Assembly: GCA_018780035.1 (NCBI GenBank)
Contig: JADMKE010000001.1
Location: forward strand, 62,001 to 126,000
Source of the DNA: Candidatus Sericytochromatia bacterium
GTDB lineage: Bacteria; Cyanobacteriota; Sericytochromatia; UBA7694
Length of the DNA: 64,000 bases
Direction: 5' to 3'
In this document: piece after piece, positions 1-8,596 of the stretch
How positions within the stretch are numbered: position 1 is the first letter of the stretch
Layout of the letters: each line of letters begins with the position of its first letter
Notes under the pieces: model-generated
What the model saw: the letters and a program-made list of their open reading frames with translations, nothing else
Told to the model about the DNA's origin: nothing
The model's database searches: none
Program-made: the position numbers and the translations under genes

Positions 1-13
1 GAAGGGCTTTCGA

Positions 14-43
14 TTGACAGGGCCAATGCGCCCTCGTTACACT
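14..43 (+). promoter_or_regulatory. Sigma70-type promoter
   Basis: TTGACA at 14-19 and TACACT at 38-43, separated by 18 bases, sit 45 bases upstream of the lipoprotein gene that starts at 88. The -35 box is a perfect consensus match and the -10 box matches at four of six positions. It is a prediction from sequence only. Confidence 0.6.
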
Positions 44-87
44 CGGGGGGTATCTCTCAGCCCCAACCCCCTTTTCAGGAGTCCGCC

Positions 88-396
88 ATGAAATTGATTC
101 TTCGTTCGCTGGCCATCATCTTGCTCAGTACGTCGTTTTTTGCCTGTAAACCCGCCCAAGAAGCCCAAGATACGGTCAAAGAAGGCCTCAAAACCACCAC
201 CGATCAAATTGACAAAGCCAAGGTGCTTTCCGACTTAACCCAAGTCACGGGTGCGCTGGCCACTTACCGGATCCAAAATGATGGCAAAAACCCAGGTAGC
301 ATTCAAGATCTCAAGTTAGAATTGAACTATCCCCAGGACCTGGTCTATGACCCCAAAGAGGGCACCGTTCGCAGCAAGACCTTCCCTGATCTCTAA
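88..396 (+). CDS. Small lipoprotein with pseudopilin-like C-terminus
   Basis: This 102-residue protein begins with a lipoprotein signal peptide: a basic start, a hydrophobic core and a lipobox ending SFFAC with the lipidated cysteine near residue 20. A good AGGAG site at 77-81 fixes the ATG at 88. After a short helical stretch, the C-terminal half (ALATYRIQNDGKNP... and the end YDPKEGTVRSKTFPDL) resembles the globular end of type II secretion major pseudopilins and type IV pilins, where a long helix is followed by a YDP-x-TGxV-type strand. Instead of a pilin-type N-terminal helix it has a lipid anchor, so it cannot be a normal pilin subunit. The pilin likeness is my reading of the pattern and the function is unknown. 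It is followed 32 bases later by the hydrolase-like gene on the same strand. Confidence 0.75.
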   Translation: MKLILRSLAIILLSTSFFACKPAQEAQDTVKEGLKTTTDQIDKAKVLSDLTQVTGALATYRIQNDGKNPGSIQDLKLELNYPQDLVYDPKEGTVRSKTFPDL

Positions 397-428
397 AGTC
401 AACGCCAAAGCCAAATGAAGACGCTATT

Positions 429-1424
429 ATGAGACGTGGACTGCTGACCTTTTTAAGTGCGCTGGCTGTGATGGCTGCTGGCCCAATTTTGCTGTTTTTG
501 GGTGCCTTTCTGTTGACCTGGAAAGAGTACCCAGTACCTGCCACTGTGAGTAATAATCCCGCTTTGCCACGCTTGATTATCGATCAGGTTACTTTGCATT
601 CGCAAAGTTTTGGCGATCGGCAAGCCCCCGTGCTGCTGGTCTTACACGATGGTCCTGGTCAGGATTACAGTCAACTTTTGCCTTTAAAAGCCCTCGCCGA
701 TCGCTACCGGGTGGTTTTTTACGACCAGCGTGGCAGCGGTTTATCTGCACGGGTTCCCAGTGAAAAACTGACCATTCAGGAAAGTCTAAAAGAACTCGAA
801 AGGGTGATTGAACAGGTCTCTCCCGAGCGGCCCGTGAGCCTCTTTGGCCATGGCTGGGGGGGGATGTTGGCTGCAGCCTATGCGGGCAAAACACCCGAAA
901 AAATTGACCAATTGATTTTGGCTGAGCCAGGCTTTCTCAATACCGATATGGCCAATCGGATTTTGCCGGCCCTCTCGCGTACCTCAGCTGGTTTTATCTG
1001 GAATACCACTTTGGCCTGGGTGCGTTCATTGCATATCCATGGCCCTGACAGCGACGCCCCCGCTGACTATGTCTACGCCCAAATCTACTTTCAACCCCGT
1101 TATCACTGCACTGGCCAACAACCTCAAAACCTGCCCCTCCAGCGCAGTGGCTTTCGCGCCTGGAAGACCATCACCCAATCGACCTTTAGCAAAGACAATA
1201 AAATTGCGATTGACTTTGTACAGGGTTTGTCCAAATTAAAAGAACCCGTTTTGTTCTTGGTGAGCGAGTGCAATTCTCTCACAGGCAAAGACTTTCAAAC
1301 CCGGCAAATGCGCCTCTTTCCCAAGGCCCAGATGGCCTTGGTCAAAGGCAGTGGTCACGCCTTTTTTCTGGATAAACCCGCAGAGAGTCTAAAACATATT
1401 CGCAGCTTTTTAAGCAAAAAATAA
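429..1424 (+). CDS. Alpha/beta hydrolase fold protein lacking the nucleophile serine
   Basis: 331 residues with an N-terminal membrane segment (about residues 5-30) and an alpha/beta-hydrolase domain close to proline iminopeptidases. The oxyanion-hole segment LHDGPG (family usual HGGPG) and DQRGSGLS are well kept. The nucleophile elbow reads GHGWGG where the family has G-x-S-x-G (typically GGSWGG or GHSWGG): the serine codon is GGC, one base away from AGC. The acid position also looks changed (LFLVSECNSL), while a candidate catalytic histidine remains in GSGHAFFLDKP. As read, this should not be a serine hydrolase. It may be a membrane-anchored pseudoenzyme, a recently inactivated gene, or a sequencing error. 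The reading frame is otherwise intact over its full length. It probably shares a transcript with the lipoprotein upstream. Confidence 0.8.
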   Translation: MRRGLLTFLSALAVMAAGPILLFLGAFLLTWKEYPVPATVSNNPALPRLIIDQVTLHSQSFGDRQAPVLLVLHDGPGQDYSQLLPLKALADRYRVVFYDQRGSGLSARVPSEKLTIQESLKELERVIEQVSPERPVSLFGHGWGGMLAAAYAGKTPEKIDQLILAEPGFLNTDMANRILPALSRTSAGFIWNTTLAWVRSLHIHGPDSDAPADYVYAQIYFQPRYHCTGQQPQNLPLQRSGFRAWKTITQSTFSKDNKIAIDFVQGLSKLKEPVLFLVSECNSLTGKDFQTRQMRLFPKAQMALVKGSGHAFFLDKPAESLKHIRSFLSKK

Positions 1425-1542
1425 GCTCCGCTTTTGGGCCCCGTTTTGCTAATTTGCATGATTTCGCTTGATTATTCGGCATCTGATGCGTTTTAATCAA
1501 AACAGAAAATCTTATTCTAGTTTTGATTTGGGGGAAAGAAAC

Positions 1543-2016
1543 GTGAAGGTGGTTGTTTTATCTCGCGATTATATGCCTTTGATGTACTGCGATATCCGGC
1601 GGGCGATTGCGCTGGTTTACAGTAACAAAGCCGAAATTGTCACAGAAAGTGGCAGTTTTTTGCGCTCAATTTCATCCCGGTTTCCGATTCCACAGGTGAT
1701 TCGCTTGTTGGGGAAACTGGTTAAACATATTGTGCCCAAGGTAACTTATACCCGCAAGAACGTGCATATCCGGGATAATTACACCTGCCAATACTGTGGT
1801 TCGCGGGAGCGGCTCACCTTGGATCATGTCATGCCTGTTTCGCGTGGGGGCAAAAGCACCTGGGAAAATGTGGTCACGGCCTGTTATCCCTGTAACGCGC
1901 GCAAAGGCAGTAAAACGCCTGAAGAAGCCGCCATGCCACTACCGATAACACCGCGCAAACCCAGTATTTTGATGCAGATCGACTGGCATCAATTTTTTAA
2001 TCAGGCTGAAGCCTGA
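1543..2016 (+). CDS. HNH endonuclease, cyanobacterial type
   Basis: I start this 157-residue protein at GTG 1543 because GGGGGAAAG lies 4-12 bases upstream and homologues begin with the sequence V-x-VLSRDYMPL; an in-frame ATG at 1468 would add 25 residues with no homology. After the N-terminal domain that names this family (RRAIALVYSNKAEIV), residues about 80-130 carry the HNH fold: a CQYCG zinc knuckle, LDHVMPVSRGG with the catalytic DH, the asparagine in TWENVVTACYPCNARKG and a second CxxC. Members are common, single-copy chromosomal genes in cyanobacteria and relatives; their biological role is not settled. The 3' end (2001-2016) is a 7-bp inverted repeat around the stop codon that may slow transcription toward the convergent phosphorylase gene. 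Confidence 0.85.
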   Translation: MKVVVLSRDYMPLMYCDIRRAIALVYSNKAEIVTESGSFLRSISSRFPIPQVIRLLGKLVKHIVPKVTYTRKNVHIRDNYTCQYCGSRERLTLDHVMPVSRGGKSTWENVVTACYPCNARKGSKTPEEAAMPLPITPRKPSILMQIDWHQFFNQAEA

Positions 2017-2040
2017 TGGGTTTGAAAACAGGCTTTAAAA

Positions 2041-4506
2041 TTAGGCCTGCCCCTTGACAGGCTGTACATCCCAGACCAGTTTCGCATAATCCATAATTGT
2101 GCGATCAGAAGAGAAATATCCCATTCTGGCAATATTCAGAATGGATTTCTGAGTCCAATGGCTCTGGTCGATGTACAGCTTTTCTACTTCTTGCTGTTTG
2201 ATGGCATAGTCATCGAAGTCAGCCAACACCATAAAATAATCTCCGCGTTCAAGCAATGCGGAGAGAATGGGGGCAAAGAGTCCGGGGTCTTCGGGGCTGA
2301 AAAAACCTTCTCGCACTTGACTCAATGCCAATTCTAATTCGGGGTTTTGGGCGACATAACTTTCAGGATCGTAGCCGGAAATACGCAAATCCCGCACTTC
2401 GTCGACCGTCATGCCAAAGATAAACATATTTTCACGGCCAATAAAGTCCATCATTTCGATATTGGCGCCATCGAGGGTGCCAATCGTGAGGGCGCCGTTC
2501 AGAGCAAATTTCATATTGCCCGTCCCAGAGGCCTCAAACCCTGCTGTTGAAATCTGTTCAGACAAATCCGAAGCGGGGAAGAGATGTTCTGCCAGCGAGA
2601 CATTGTAATTGGGAATAAACACGCATTGCAGTTTGCCTTGCATATCTGGGTCTTGGTTGATTTTCTCGCCAATGCTGTTGATCAATTTGATATGCAATTT
2701 GGCCAAAACATAACCGGGTGCGGCCTTGCCTGCAAAGATCACTGTGCGGGGGTGAATGCAGGCCTCTGGGTCGGCTTTGATGCGGTTGTAGAGCACGATT
2801 GTGTGCAAAGCAGCCAGCAATTGACGTTTGTATTCGTGAATGCGCTTGATTTGGACATCAAAGATGGCCTGGGTATTGAGTTCGATGCCATGCCGACTCT
2901 TGAGATAATCTGCCAAACTGTGTTTGTTTTTGAGTTTGACAGCTTGAATCGACTTTTGGAAAGCCGGATCTTCGGCATATTTTTCGAGCTGTTTGAGCTC
3001 ATCGAGATGATTGACCCAACCTTCACCAAGCTTGTCGGTGATCAGGTCAGAGAGCAGGGGATTGCACTGTTTGAGCCAGCGCCGGGGTGTGATTCCATTG
3101 GTGATATTGATGAATTTTTCTGGCCAGAGTTGGGCAAAGTCTCTAAAAATCGTCTTTTTCATCAGGTCGCTGTGCACGGCGGAGACACCATTGACGCGGT
3201 GTGCGGCCACCACACCCAAATGCCCCATTTGCACCATCGGCGTCTCACCTTGGGAAATAATCGAGAGGTGTTGCTTCTGGCTGAGGTCTTGCCCCGAACT
3301 GAGGGTGATCTGGCTGAGAAAACGCCGATTGATCTCATAAACCAACTCCAAATGGCGGGGCAAAAGCAGTTTCATCAGCGAAACGGGCCATTTTTCCAAG
3401 GCTTCTGGTAAGAGTGTGTGGTTGGTATAAGAGATGGTTTTGCGGGTGATGTCCCAGGCCAAATCCCAGGGCAGGCGTCGGATATCCACCAAAATCCGCA
3501 TCAATTCGACAATTGCCAGATTGGGGTGGGTATCGTTGCATTGGATCGCCACCGCTTCGGGGAATTTGCGCAAATCGCTAAACATGCTGTCAAAGCGCCG
3601 GAACATATCCTGAATCGACGCCGCCACCATAAAATACTCCTGTTTGAGGCGCAGTTCTTGGCCGACAAACTCTTTGTCGTTGGGGTAGAGCACCCGCGAA
3701 ATATTTTCATTCAGGGTCTTGTCGCGCATGGCGTTCATATAATCGCCTTCGTTAAACCGGGCCAAATCGAGCGAATGCACCGACTCGGCTTTCCAGAGCC
3801 GCAGGGTAATGGCCTTGTCATTGCGGTAGCCTGGAATCGGGGTATCGTAGGCCACGGCCAAAACCTGGTCGGTGTTTTCCCATTTGACAAAGACCTCGCC
3901 TGCGGCGTCTTCGTAATAATTGCTCTGGCCATAAAAATTGATCTTAAATTGCACCTCGGGCCGGACAATATCCCAGGGATTGCCATAGCGCAGCCACTGA
4001 TCGGGGGCTTCGACCTGAAATCCCTTGTGAATGCGCTGGTAAAAAATGCCATAGTCGAAGCGAATGCCATAACCCATGCCTGCAATACCCAAGGTGGCCA
4101 TCGAGTCGAGGAAACAGGCTGCCAGGCGTCCCAGGCCGCCATTGCCCAGGCCGGCGTCCCACTCAGCGCTGCGCAATTGGTCATAATCAATCCCCAAATT
4201 TTTGAGCGCTTGCCGGGTTTCTTCTTGAATCCCCAAATTCAAGAGGCAATTGTCGAGCAGGCGCCCAATCAAATATTCCATCGAAAGGTAATAGACCTGT
4301 TTGGTCTTTTTTTGGTGAAAATTGTTTTGGGTGTCGAGCCAGCGATCATGCAGGCGATCGAGCACGGCCAGTACCAAGCTTTGGTAATTGTCCCATTGGG
4401 TCGAAGAATAATGGTCTTCGGCCAAGGTATAACGCAGATGTTCGCGAATATCCGTCTCAAGTGATTGGGTATCAAGACCGGTGCGGGGATTGGGCAAATG
4501 GCGCAT
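2041..4506 (-). CDS. glgP: Glycogen/starch/alpha-glucan phosphorylase
   Basis: Family GT35 enzyme that releases glucose-1-phosphate from glycogen in the cytoplasm using pyridoxal phosphate. With the ATG at 4506 it is 821 residues, the usual bacterial length; GGAAAGGA six bases upstream favours this start over an in-frame TTG eight codons earlier. Diagnostic stretches include YYLSMEYLIGRLL near the N-terminus, GLGNGGLGRLAACF, VQIKRIHEYKRQ and the cofactor motif EASGTGNMKFALNGA, in which the lysine near residue 666 binds PLP. No other glycogen genes lie in the window, so it seems to be transcribed alone. Confidence 0.97.
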   Translation of the reverse strand: MRHLPNPRTGLDTQSLETDIREHLRYTLAEDHYSSTQWDNYQSLVLAVLDRLHDRWLDTQNNFHQKKTKQVYYLSMEYLIGRLLDNCLLNLGIQEETRQALKNLGIDYDQLRSAEWDAGLGNGGLGRLAACFLDSMATLGIAGMGYGIRFDYGIFYQRIHKGFQVEAPDQWLRYGNPWDIVRPEVQFKINFYGQSNYYEDAAGEVFVKWENTDQVLAVAYDTPIPGYRNDKAITLRLWKAESVHSLDLARFNEGDYMNAMRDKTLNENISRVLYPNDKEFVGQELRLKQEYFMVAASIQDMFRRFDSMFSDLRKFPEAVAIQCNDTHPNLAIVELMRILVDIRRLPWDLAWDITRKTISYTNHTLLPEALEKWPVSLMKLLLPRHLELVYEINRRFLSQITLSSGQDLSQKQHLSIISQGETPMVQMGHLGVVAAHRVNGVSAVHSDLMKKTIFRDFAQLWPEKFINITNGITPRRWLKQCNPLLSDLITDKLGEGWVNHLDELKQLEKYAEDPAFQKSIQAVKLKNKHSLADYLKSRHGIELNTQAIFDVQIKRIHEYKRQLLAALHTIVLYNRIKADPEACIHPRTVIFAGKAAPGYVLAKLHIKLINSIGEKINQDPDMQGKLQCVFIPNYNVSLAEHLFPASDLSEQISTAGFEASGTGNMKFALNGALTIGTLDGANIEMMDFIGRENMFIFGMTVDEVRDLRISGYDPESYVAQNPELELALSQVREGFFSPEDPGLFAPILSALLERGDYFMVLADFDDYAIKQQEVEKLYIDQSHWTQKSILNIARMGYFSSDRTIMDYAKLVWDVQPVKGQA

Positions 4507-4703
4507 GGGGAATCCTTTCCAAATAGACAACCTTTAAACTGTGCCACCAGTGTACCAAATCGCGAAGCGGTGGGTTAGAATACTAAATCAGACAGATTTG
4601 TCAGATTTTCCTGCAAGCCCCACAGGTGCTGTGCTATCCCGCATGTTATAGCAGGCGCTATCCATCCCACCAAATGAAACGTGAACCTTTGGAGTTGTAT
4701 CCC

Positions 4704-7454
4704 ATGAAACATCCCTATCAAGATTTTATTTCCCAAGTTGAAAAACCCGGCCGCTACCTCGGCGGCGAATACCTTGCTGTGCGCAAAGACTGGGACAGCA
4801 CCCCCGTGCGCGTGGCCCTGACCTTTCCTGACCTCTACGAAATTGGCATGTCGCACATGGGCATGAAAATCCTCTATTCGATTCTCAATCAACAGGAAGA
4901 CATCTTGGCCGAACGGGCCTATACCCCCTGGTTCGACATGGAAAAAGCCCTGCGTGAGCGCAATCTGCCGATCTACAGCCTGGAAAATACCCGTCCCCTG
5001 CAAGACTTCGATATTTTGGGCTTCTCGTTGCAATACGAAATGACCTATACCAATATCCTGACCATGCTGGATCTCTGCCACATTCCGATTCGGGCCGAAG
5101 ACCGCGATCTGAGCTTTCCCCTGATCATTGCCGGGGGCCCCTGCGCCATGAATCCCGAACCCATGAGCCGCTTTATTGATGCCTTTGTGATCGGTGATGG
5201 CGAAGAAATTTTCCCCAAACTGGCCCGCAGCTATGTGCAATTGCGCGAAGCAGGCCTTGCCAAAACAGAAATCCTGGTCGAATTGGCCAAACTCGGTGGT
5301 ATCTATTGCCCGGCCCTCTACAGCACCCGCGAAGAGGAGAGCACAGGCTTTACGGTTGTGGCCGAGCCGCTCTTTGAGGGCGTGCCTGCGATTGTGCGAC
5401 GCACGATTGTCGAAAATATCAACGACTATCCCTATCCTTCAGACTCACCTGTGCCTTTGACCGAAGCGGTCTTTGACCGTACCACCATGGAAATTGCCCG
5501 TGGCTGTACCGAAGGCTGCCGCTTCTGCCAGGCTGGGATTATCTACCGCCCGGTGCGCGAGCGCGACCCCGAACAAATTGTCGACTCGGTCTTGGCCAGC
5601 ATCGACAAAGCCGGTTATGACGAGAGCAGCTTAACCTCGCTCTCGACCGCCGACTTCAGCTGTGTCTCTCCCCTGGTTAAAAATCTGATGGGCAAACTCA
5701 AAGAGCGGCGCGTTTCCCTTTCGGTCTCTTCGCTGCGGGCCTACGGCCTGACGGGCGACCTGCTCGACGAAATTGCCGATGTGCGCAATACCAGTTTGAC
5801 CTTTGCCCCCGAAGCGGGCACCCAGCGCATGCGGGACGTGATCAATAAAAATATCACCGAAGAGGATATCGCCCAGAGTGCCCACAATATCTTCTCGCGC
5901 GGCTGGCGTAAAATGAAACTGTATTTCATGATTGGCCTGCCGACCGAAACCGACGAAGACGTGATTGGCATTGCCGAGACCTCTGTGCGCATGCTCAACA
6001 TCGCCAAAAAATATTACAAACACTGGAAAATGGTCAATGTGACCGCTTCGATTTCCTCGTTTGTGCCCAAACCCCACACGCCTTTCCAGTGGTGCCAAAT
6101 GATGGATCTCTCTGAGATTCAGCGCAAACAGGGCCTCTTGATGGGCCTCGCACGCAAGCACCAGATTGGCATCAAATGGCACGAATCGCTGATCAGCCAT
6201 ATCGAAGGCGTGATGTCGCGCGGGGATCGCAAGGTCTCAGACGTGATTGAAAGGGCCTGGAAAAAAGGCGCGCGTTTAGATGGCTGGGGCAATTTCCTCA
6301 AATTTGAAGAGTGGATGGCTTCGATGGAAGAGGCCGGTATCGACAAATACACCTATCTGCGCACGATTCCGCTCGACTCGCAATTGCCGTGGGGTCATAT
6401 CCACGTGGGGGTCGAACCCAAGTTTTTGATCCAGGAATACAAACGGGCAATCAAAGACCGGCTTTCTCCTCCTTGTGGCAAGCCCTTCCGCGCCAAGGTC
6501 CATCACACCAATCTGGTCGAACACGAAGCCGATCAGCGCAAATTGATCTGTTACGACTGTGGCATTGCCTGTGATATGAAACAGATGCGCGAAGAGCGCA
6601 AAGACTATTTGTTTAAACTCGGTGCGATCGAACTGCCTGTGATTCAGCCCGACCCGGCGGTGGGTGAATTGCGTGCGCCCAAATTGGAAAAATTTGAGCA
6701 GGGTGAGCCCTTTAGCTACCGTGCCACCTATACCAAACTTCAGCGCAGCCAATTTGTGAGCCACTCCGACCTGATTCGTGCTCTGCCACGGGTGATTCGC
6801 CGGGCCGGGCTGGAAGCCTATTATTCGCAGGGTTTTCACCCCAAACCAGTGATGGTCTTTGCCCCGGCCCTGAGCCTGGGGGTGCCCAGCTTTGGCGAAT
6901 TGGTGGATTTTCAATTGGTGCAAGATTTATCCGAAAATGAAGTCTTAAATCGTCTCAATGCTGTCTGCCCTGAAGGCATCCGCTTTGAAAAAATTGAAAA
7001 AATCAGCCACAACAACAAAGACCTCTCGAAGGTGATTCACGGGGGCACTTATCTGGTTGGCATCGCCCGCGAGACCGTAGCCAGTTTGATGCAAGTCCGC
7101 GAAAGTCAGCTTGAAGCCATTCTGCAACAGCGGATTGACGCCCTTTTGGAGAGTGAAACCCTGATGGTTGCACGCACCCGCCGCGATCGCACCCGCGAAG
7201 TGGATATCCGCCCTCTGCTCGGCAACGTGCAGCTCAAAACCGCCCAAGAACTCTCACCCTACTTGGCTGAGCTGGATTGGGATGATGATCTGATCTTCTT
7301 GCACATGGAGATGCAAATTGCGGGGACCGATAGCGTGAAGCCCGAAGAAATTCTCAAATCGCTGTTTGGCCACTGTGATTTTTATTCTTATACTGCCCGT
7401 TTGTCTTTGCAGGCCTTTGTCTCGGAACCTCTGCGGGCAGAGGCTCTCGTCTAA
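4704..7454 (+). CDS. B12-binding radical SAM protein fused to DUF2344 domain (TIGR03960/TIGR03936 type)
   Basis: 916 residues from ATG 4704, preceded by GGAG at 4691; an ATG ten codons upstream (4674) is the alternative. Residues about 20-220 form a cobalamin-binding-like domain (KPGRYLGGEYLAVRKDW, MSHMGMKILYS, IAGGPCAMNPEP, GDGEEIFPKL). The radical SAM cluster motif CTEGCRFC has cysteines at about 268, 272 and 275. From about residue 670 a DUF2344 domain follows (SYRATYTKLQRSQFVSHSDL, YSQGFHPKP). The fused form is typical of Cyanobacteria, Firmicutes and relatives, where the two halves may also be separate genes and are often near ribonuclease G/E genes. The substrate is unknown; a role in RNA or ribosome modification has been proposed for the family but I cannot confirm it here. 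Confidence 0.93.
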   Translation: MKHPYQDFISQVEKPGRYLGGEYLAVRKDWDSTPVRVALTFPDLYEIGMSHMGMKILYSILNQQEDILAERAYTPWFDMEKALRERNLPIYSLENTRPLQDFDILGFSLQYEMTYTNILTMLDLCHIPIRAEDRDLSFPLIIAGGPCAMNPEPMSRFIDAFVIGDGEEIFPKLARSYVQLREAGLAKTEILVELAKLGGIYCPALYSTREEESTGFTVVAEPLFEGVPAIVRRTIVENINDYPYPSDSPVPLTEAVFDRTTMEIARGCTEGCRFCQAGIIYRPVRERDPEQIVDSVLASIDKAGYDESSLTSLSTADFSCVSPLVKNLMGKLKERRVSLSVSSLRAYGLTGDLLDEIADVRNTSLTFAPEAGTQRMRDVINKNITEEDIAQSAHNIFSRGWRKMKLYFMIGLPTETDEDVIGIAETSVRMLNIAKKYYKHWKMVNVTASISSFVPKPHTPFQWCQMMDLSEIQRKQGLLMGLARKHQIGIKWHESLISHIEGVMSRGDRKVSDVIERAWKKGARLDGWGNFLKFEEWMASMEEAGIDKYTYLRTIPLDSQLPWGHIHVGVEPKFLIQEYKRAIKDRLSPPCGKPFRAKVHHTNLVEHEADQRKLICYDCGIACDMKQMREERKDYLFKLGAIELPVIQPDPAVGELRAPKLEKFEQGEPFSYRATYTKLQRSQFVSHSDLIRALPRVIRRAGLEAYYSQGFHPKPVMVFAPALSLGVPSFGELVDFQLVQDLSENEVLNRLNAVCPEGIRFEKIEKISHNNKDLSKVIHGGTYLVGIARETVASLMQVRESQLEAILQQRIDALLESETLMVARTRRDRTREVDIRPLLGNVQLKTAQELSPYLAELDWDDDLIFLHMEMQIAGTDSVKPEEILKSLFGHCDFYSYTARLSLQAFVSEPLRAEALV

Positions 7455-7460
7455 AAGGTG

Positions 7461-7500
7461 AGCGGCTGCCGGAACTTTTTTCTGCAGCCGCTGGTCTTTT
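7461..7500 (+). terminator. Probable intrinsic terminator after the radical SAM gene
   Basis: A 9-bp perfect stem (AGCGGCTGC at 7461-7469 with GCAGCCGCT at 7484-7492, 14-base loop) starts 6 bases after the stop codon and is followed by TGGTCTTTT. The T run is short, so termination may be partial. Confidence 0.55.
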
Positions 7501-7571
7501 GTATTACAGTTGTGTATTACTGTTGAAACATGTGCAATATCATTATCGCATTTGCGAGGAGGCAAAATTTT

Positions 7572-8489
7572 GTGAAGACATCCCGTCATCTGATTAAGCT
7601 CATGGTGGCTGCCGCATTGGCCACCGGGACCCTGAGTTACTCTCTTTCTACCCTCTCCCCGGCCCAGGCCCAGGTCACCCAAAATATGGGCTCCGGCACC
7701 ATTGACTGGACCAGTGGCAATTTAAAAGTCACAGGTTCAGGTGCACCCCCCAGCAAAGGCAGTGCCGCCCAAAAACGCCTGATGGCCCGCCGGGCCGCAG
7801 TGGCCGACGGCTATCGCCAAATGGCTGAGCTGATCAACGGCGTGCGTGTTGATTCCGAGACAATCGTCAAAGATTTTGTCACCGAAAGTGACACCATCAA
7901 GATCAAGGTGTCTGCCCTGATCAAAGGTGCTCAGATTGGTGATACCCGCTACCTCTCTGATGGCAGCGTCGAAGTGGATATGCGTTTGGGCATGTACGGT
8001 GCCAATAGCCTTTCTTCGGTGATTCAGCCGACCTTTCTCGAAGAACACAAACAAGAACAAATTGCCCCCACACCGACCCGTACGCCTGTACCTACGCCTG
8101 TGAAAACCCCCACCATTCCCGATGAACCTGTTGTCGACAATGGGGACAGCTACACCGGCTTGATTATCGACTGCAAAGGCCTGGGCGTGGCCCCTGGTAT
8201 GAGCCCGATGATCATGGACAGCAACGGCAAAGAAGTATATATCGGCGACCGCCCCATCGACCCGGATATGGTTGTGCAAATTGGCATTGTGGGTTATTTA
8301 AAAACCATGAGCGAAGCCAGAGCCAGCAGCCGCGTTGGCAAAAACCCCTTGGTGATTCGCGCCAGTAGCGCGGGCGGCAAAACCAAAGTGGATGCTGTGA
8401 TCTCCAGTTCACAGGCCCAAATGCTCTTGCAAGCGGATAGCCGCAAGTCCTTTTTGGCTGAATCCAAAGTCGTGTTTATTATCGACTAA
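7572..8489 (+). CDS. Secreted LPP20-like protein
   Basis: A strong GAGGAGG (7556-7562) nine bases upstream selects GTG 7572 as start, giving 305 residues. A signal peptide ends with SPAQAQ near residue 33; there is no lipobox. Residues about 60-150 match the LPP20 fold (AAQKRLMARRAAVADGYRQM, KVSALIKGAQIGDTRYLSDG, VEVDMRLGMYG). A Pro/Thr linker leads to a second conserved block (YTGLIIDCKGLGVAPGMSP ... VGKNPLVIRASSAGG). LPP20-type proteins are outer-membrane or surface associated in proteobacteria and some sit in flagellar gene sets, but there are no flagellar genes here. It is flanked by terminators on both sides, so it is a single-gene unit. Confidence 0.8.
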   Translation: MKTSRHLIKLMVAAALATGTLSYSLSTLSPAQAQVTQNMGSGTIDWTSGNLKVTGSGAPPSKGSAAQKRLMARRAAVADGYRQMAELINGVRVDSETIVKDFVTESDTIKIKVSALIKGAQIGDTRYLSDGSVEVDMRLGMYGANSLSSVIQPTFLEEHKQEQIAPTPTRTPVPTPVKTPTIPDEPVVDNGDSYTGLIIDCKGLGVAPGMSPMIMDSNGKEVYIGDRPIDPDMVVQIGIVGYLKTMSEARASSRVGKNPLVIRASSAGGKTKVDAVISSSQAQMLLQADSRKSFLAESKVVFIID

Positions 8490-8517
8490 GTTTTACCGAT
8501 TCAGACAGCTTAAAAAG

Positions 8518-8545
8518 AGCCCTGACTTCACTGTCAGGGCTTTTT
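8518..8545. terminator. Bidirectional intrinsic terminator
   Basis: Perfect 9-bp stem AGCCCTGAC (8518-8526) / GTCAGGGCT (8533-8541) with a 6-base loop, a T run after it and an A-rich run before it. It lies between two convergent genes (ends at 8489 and 8597) and can serve both. Confidence 0.85.
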
Positions 8546-8596
8546 CATTGTCACTTTTTCTCAATTGAGTGGCAAACTGAGTTGCAAATGGGGCAC

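Noticed and set aside
2584..4464. Two long plus-strand open frames (275 and 348 codons) within the phosphorylase gene
   Set aside because: They are antisense to a clear GlgP and show only mirrored composition.
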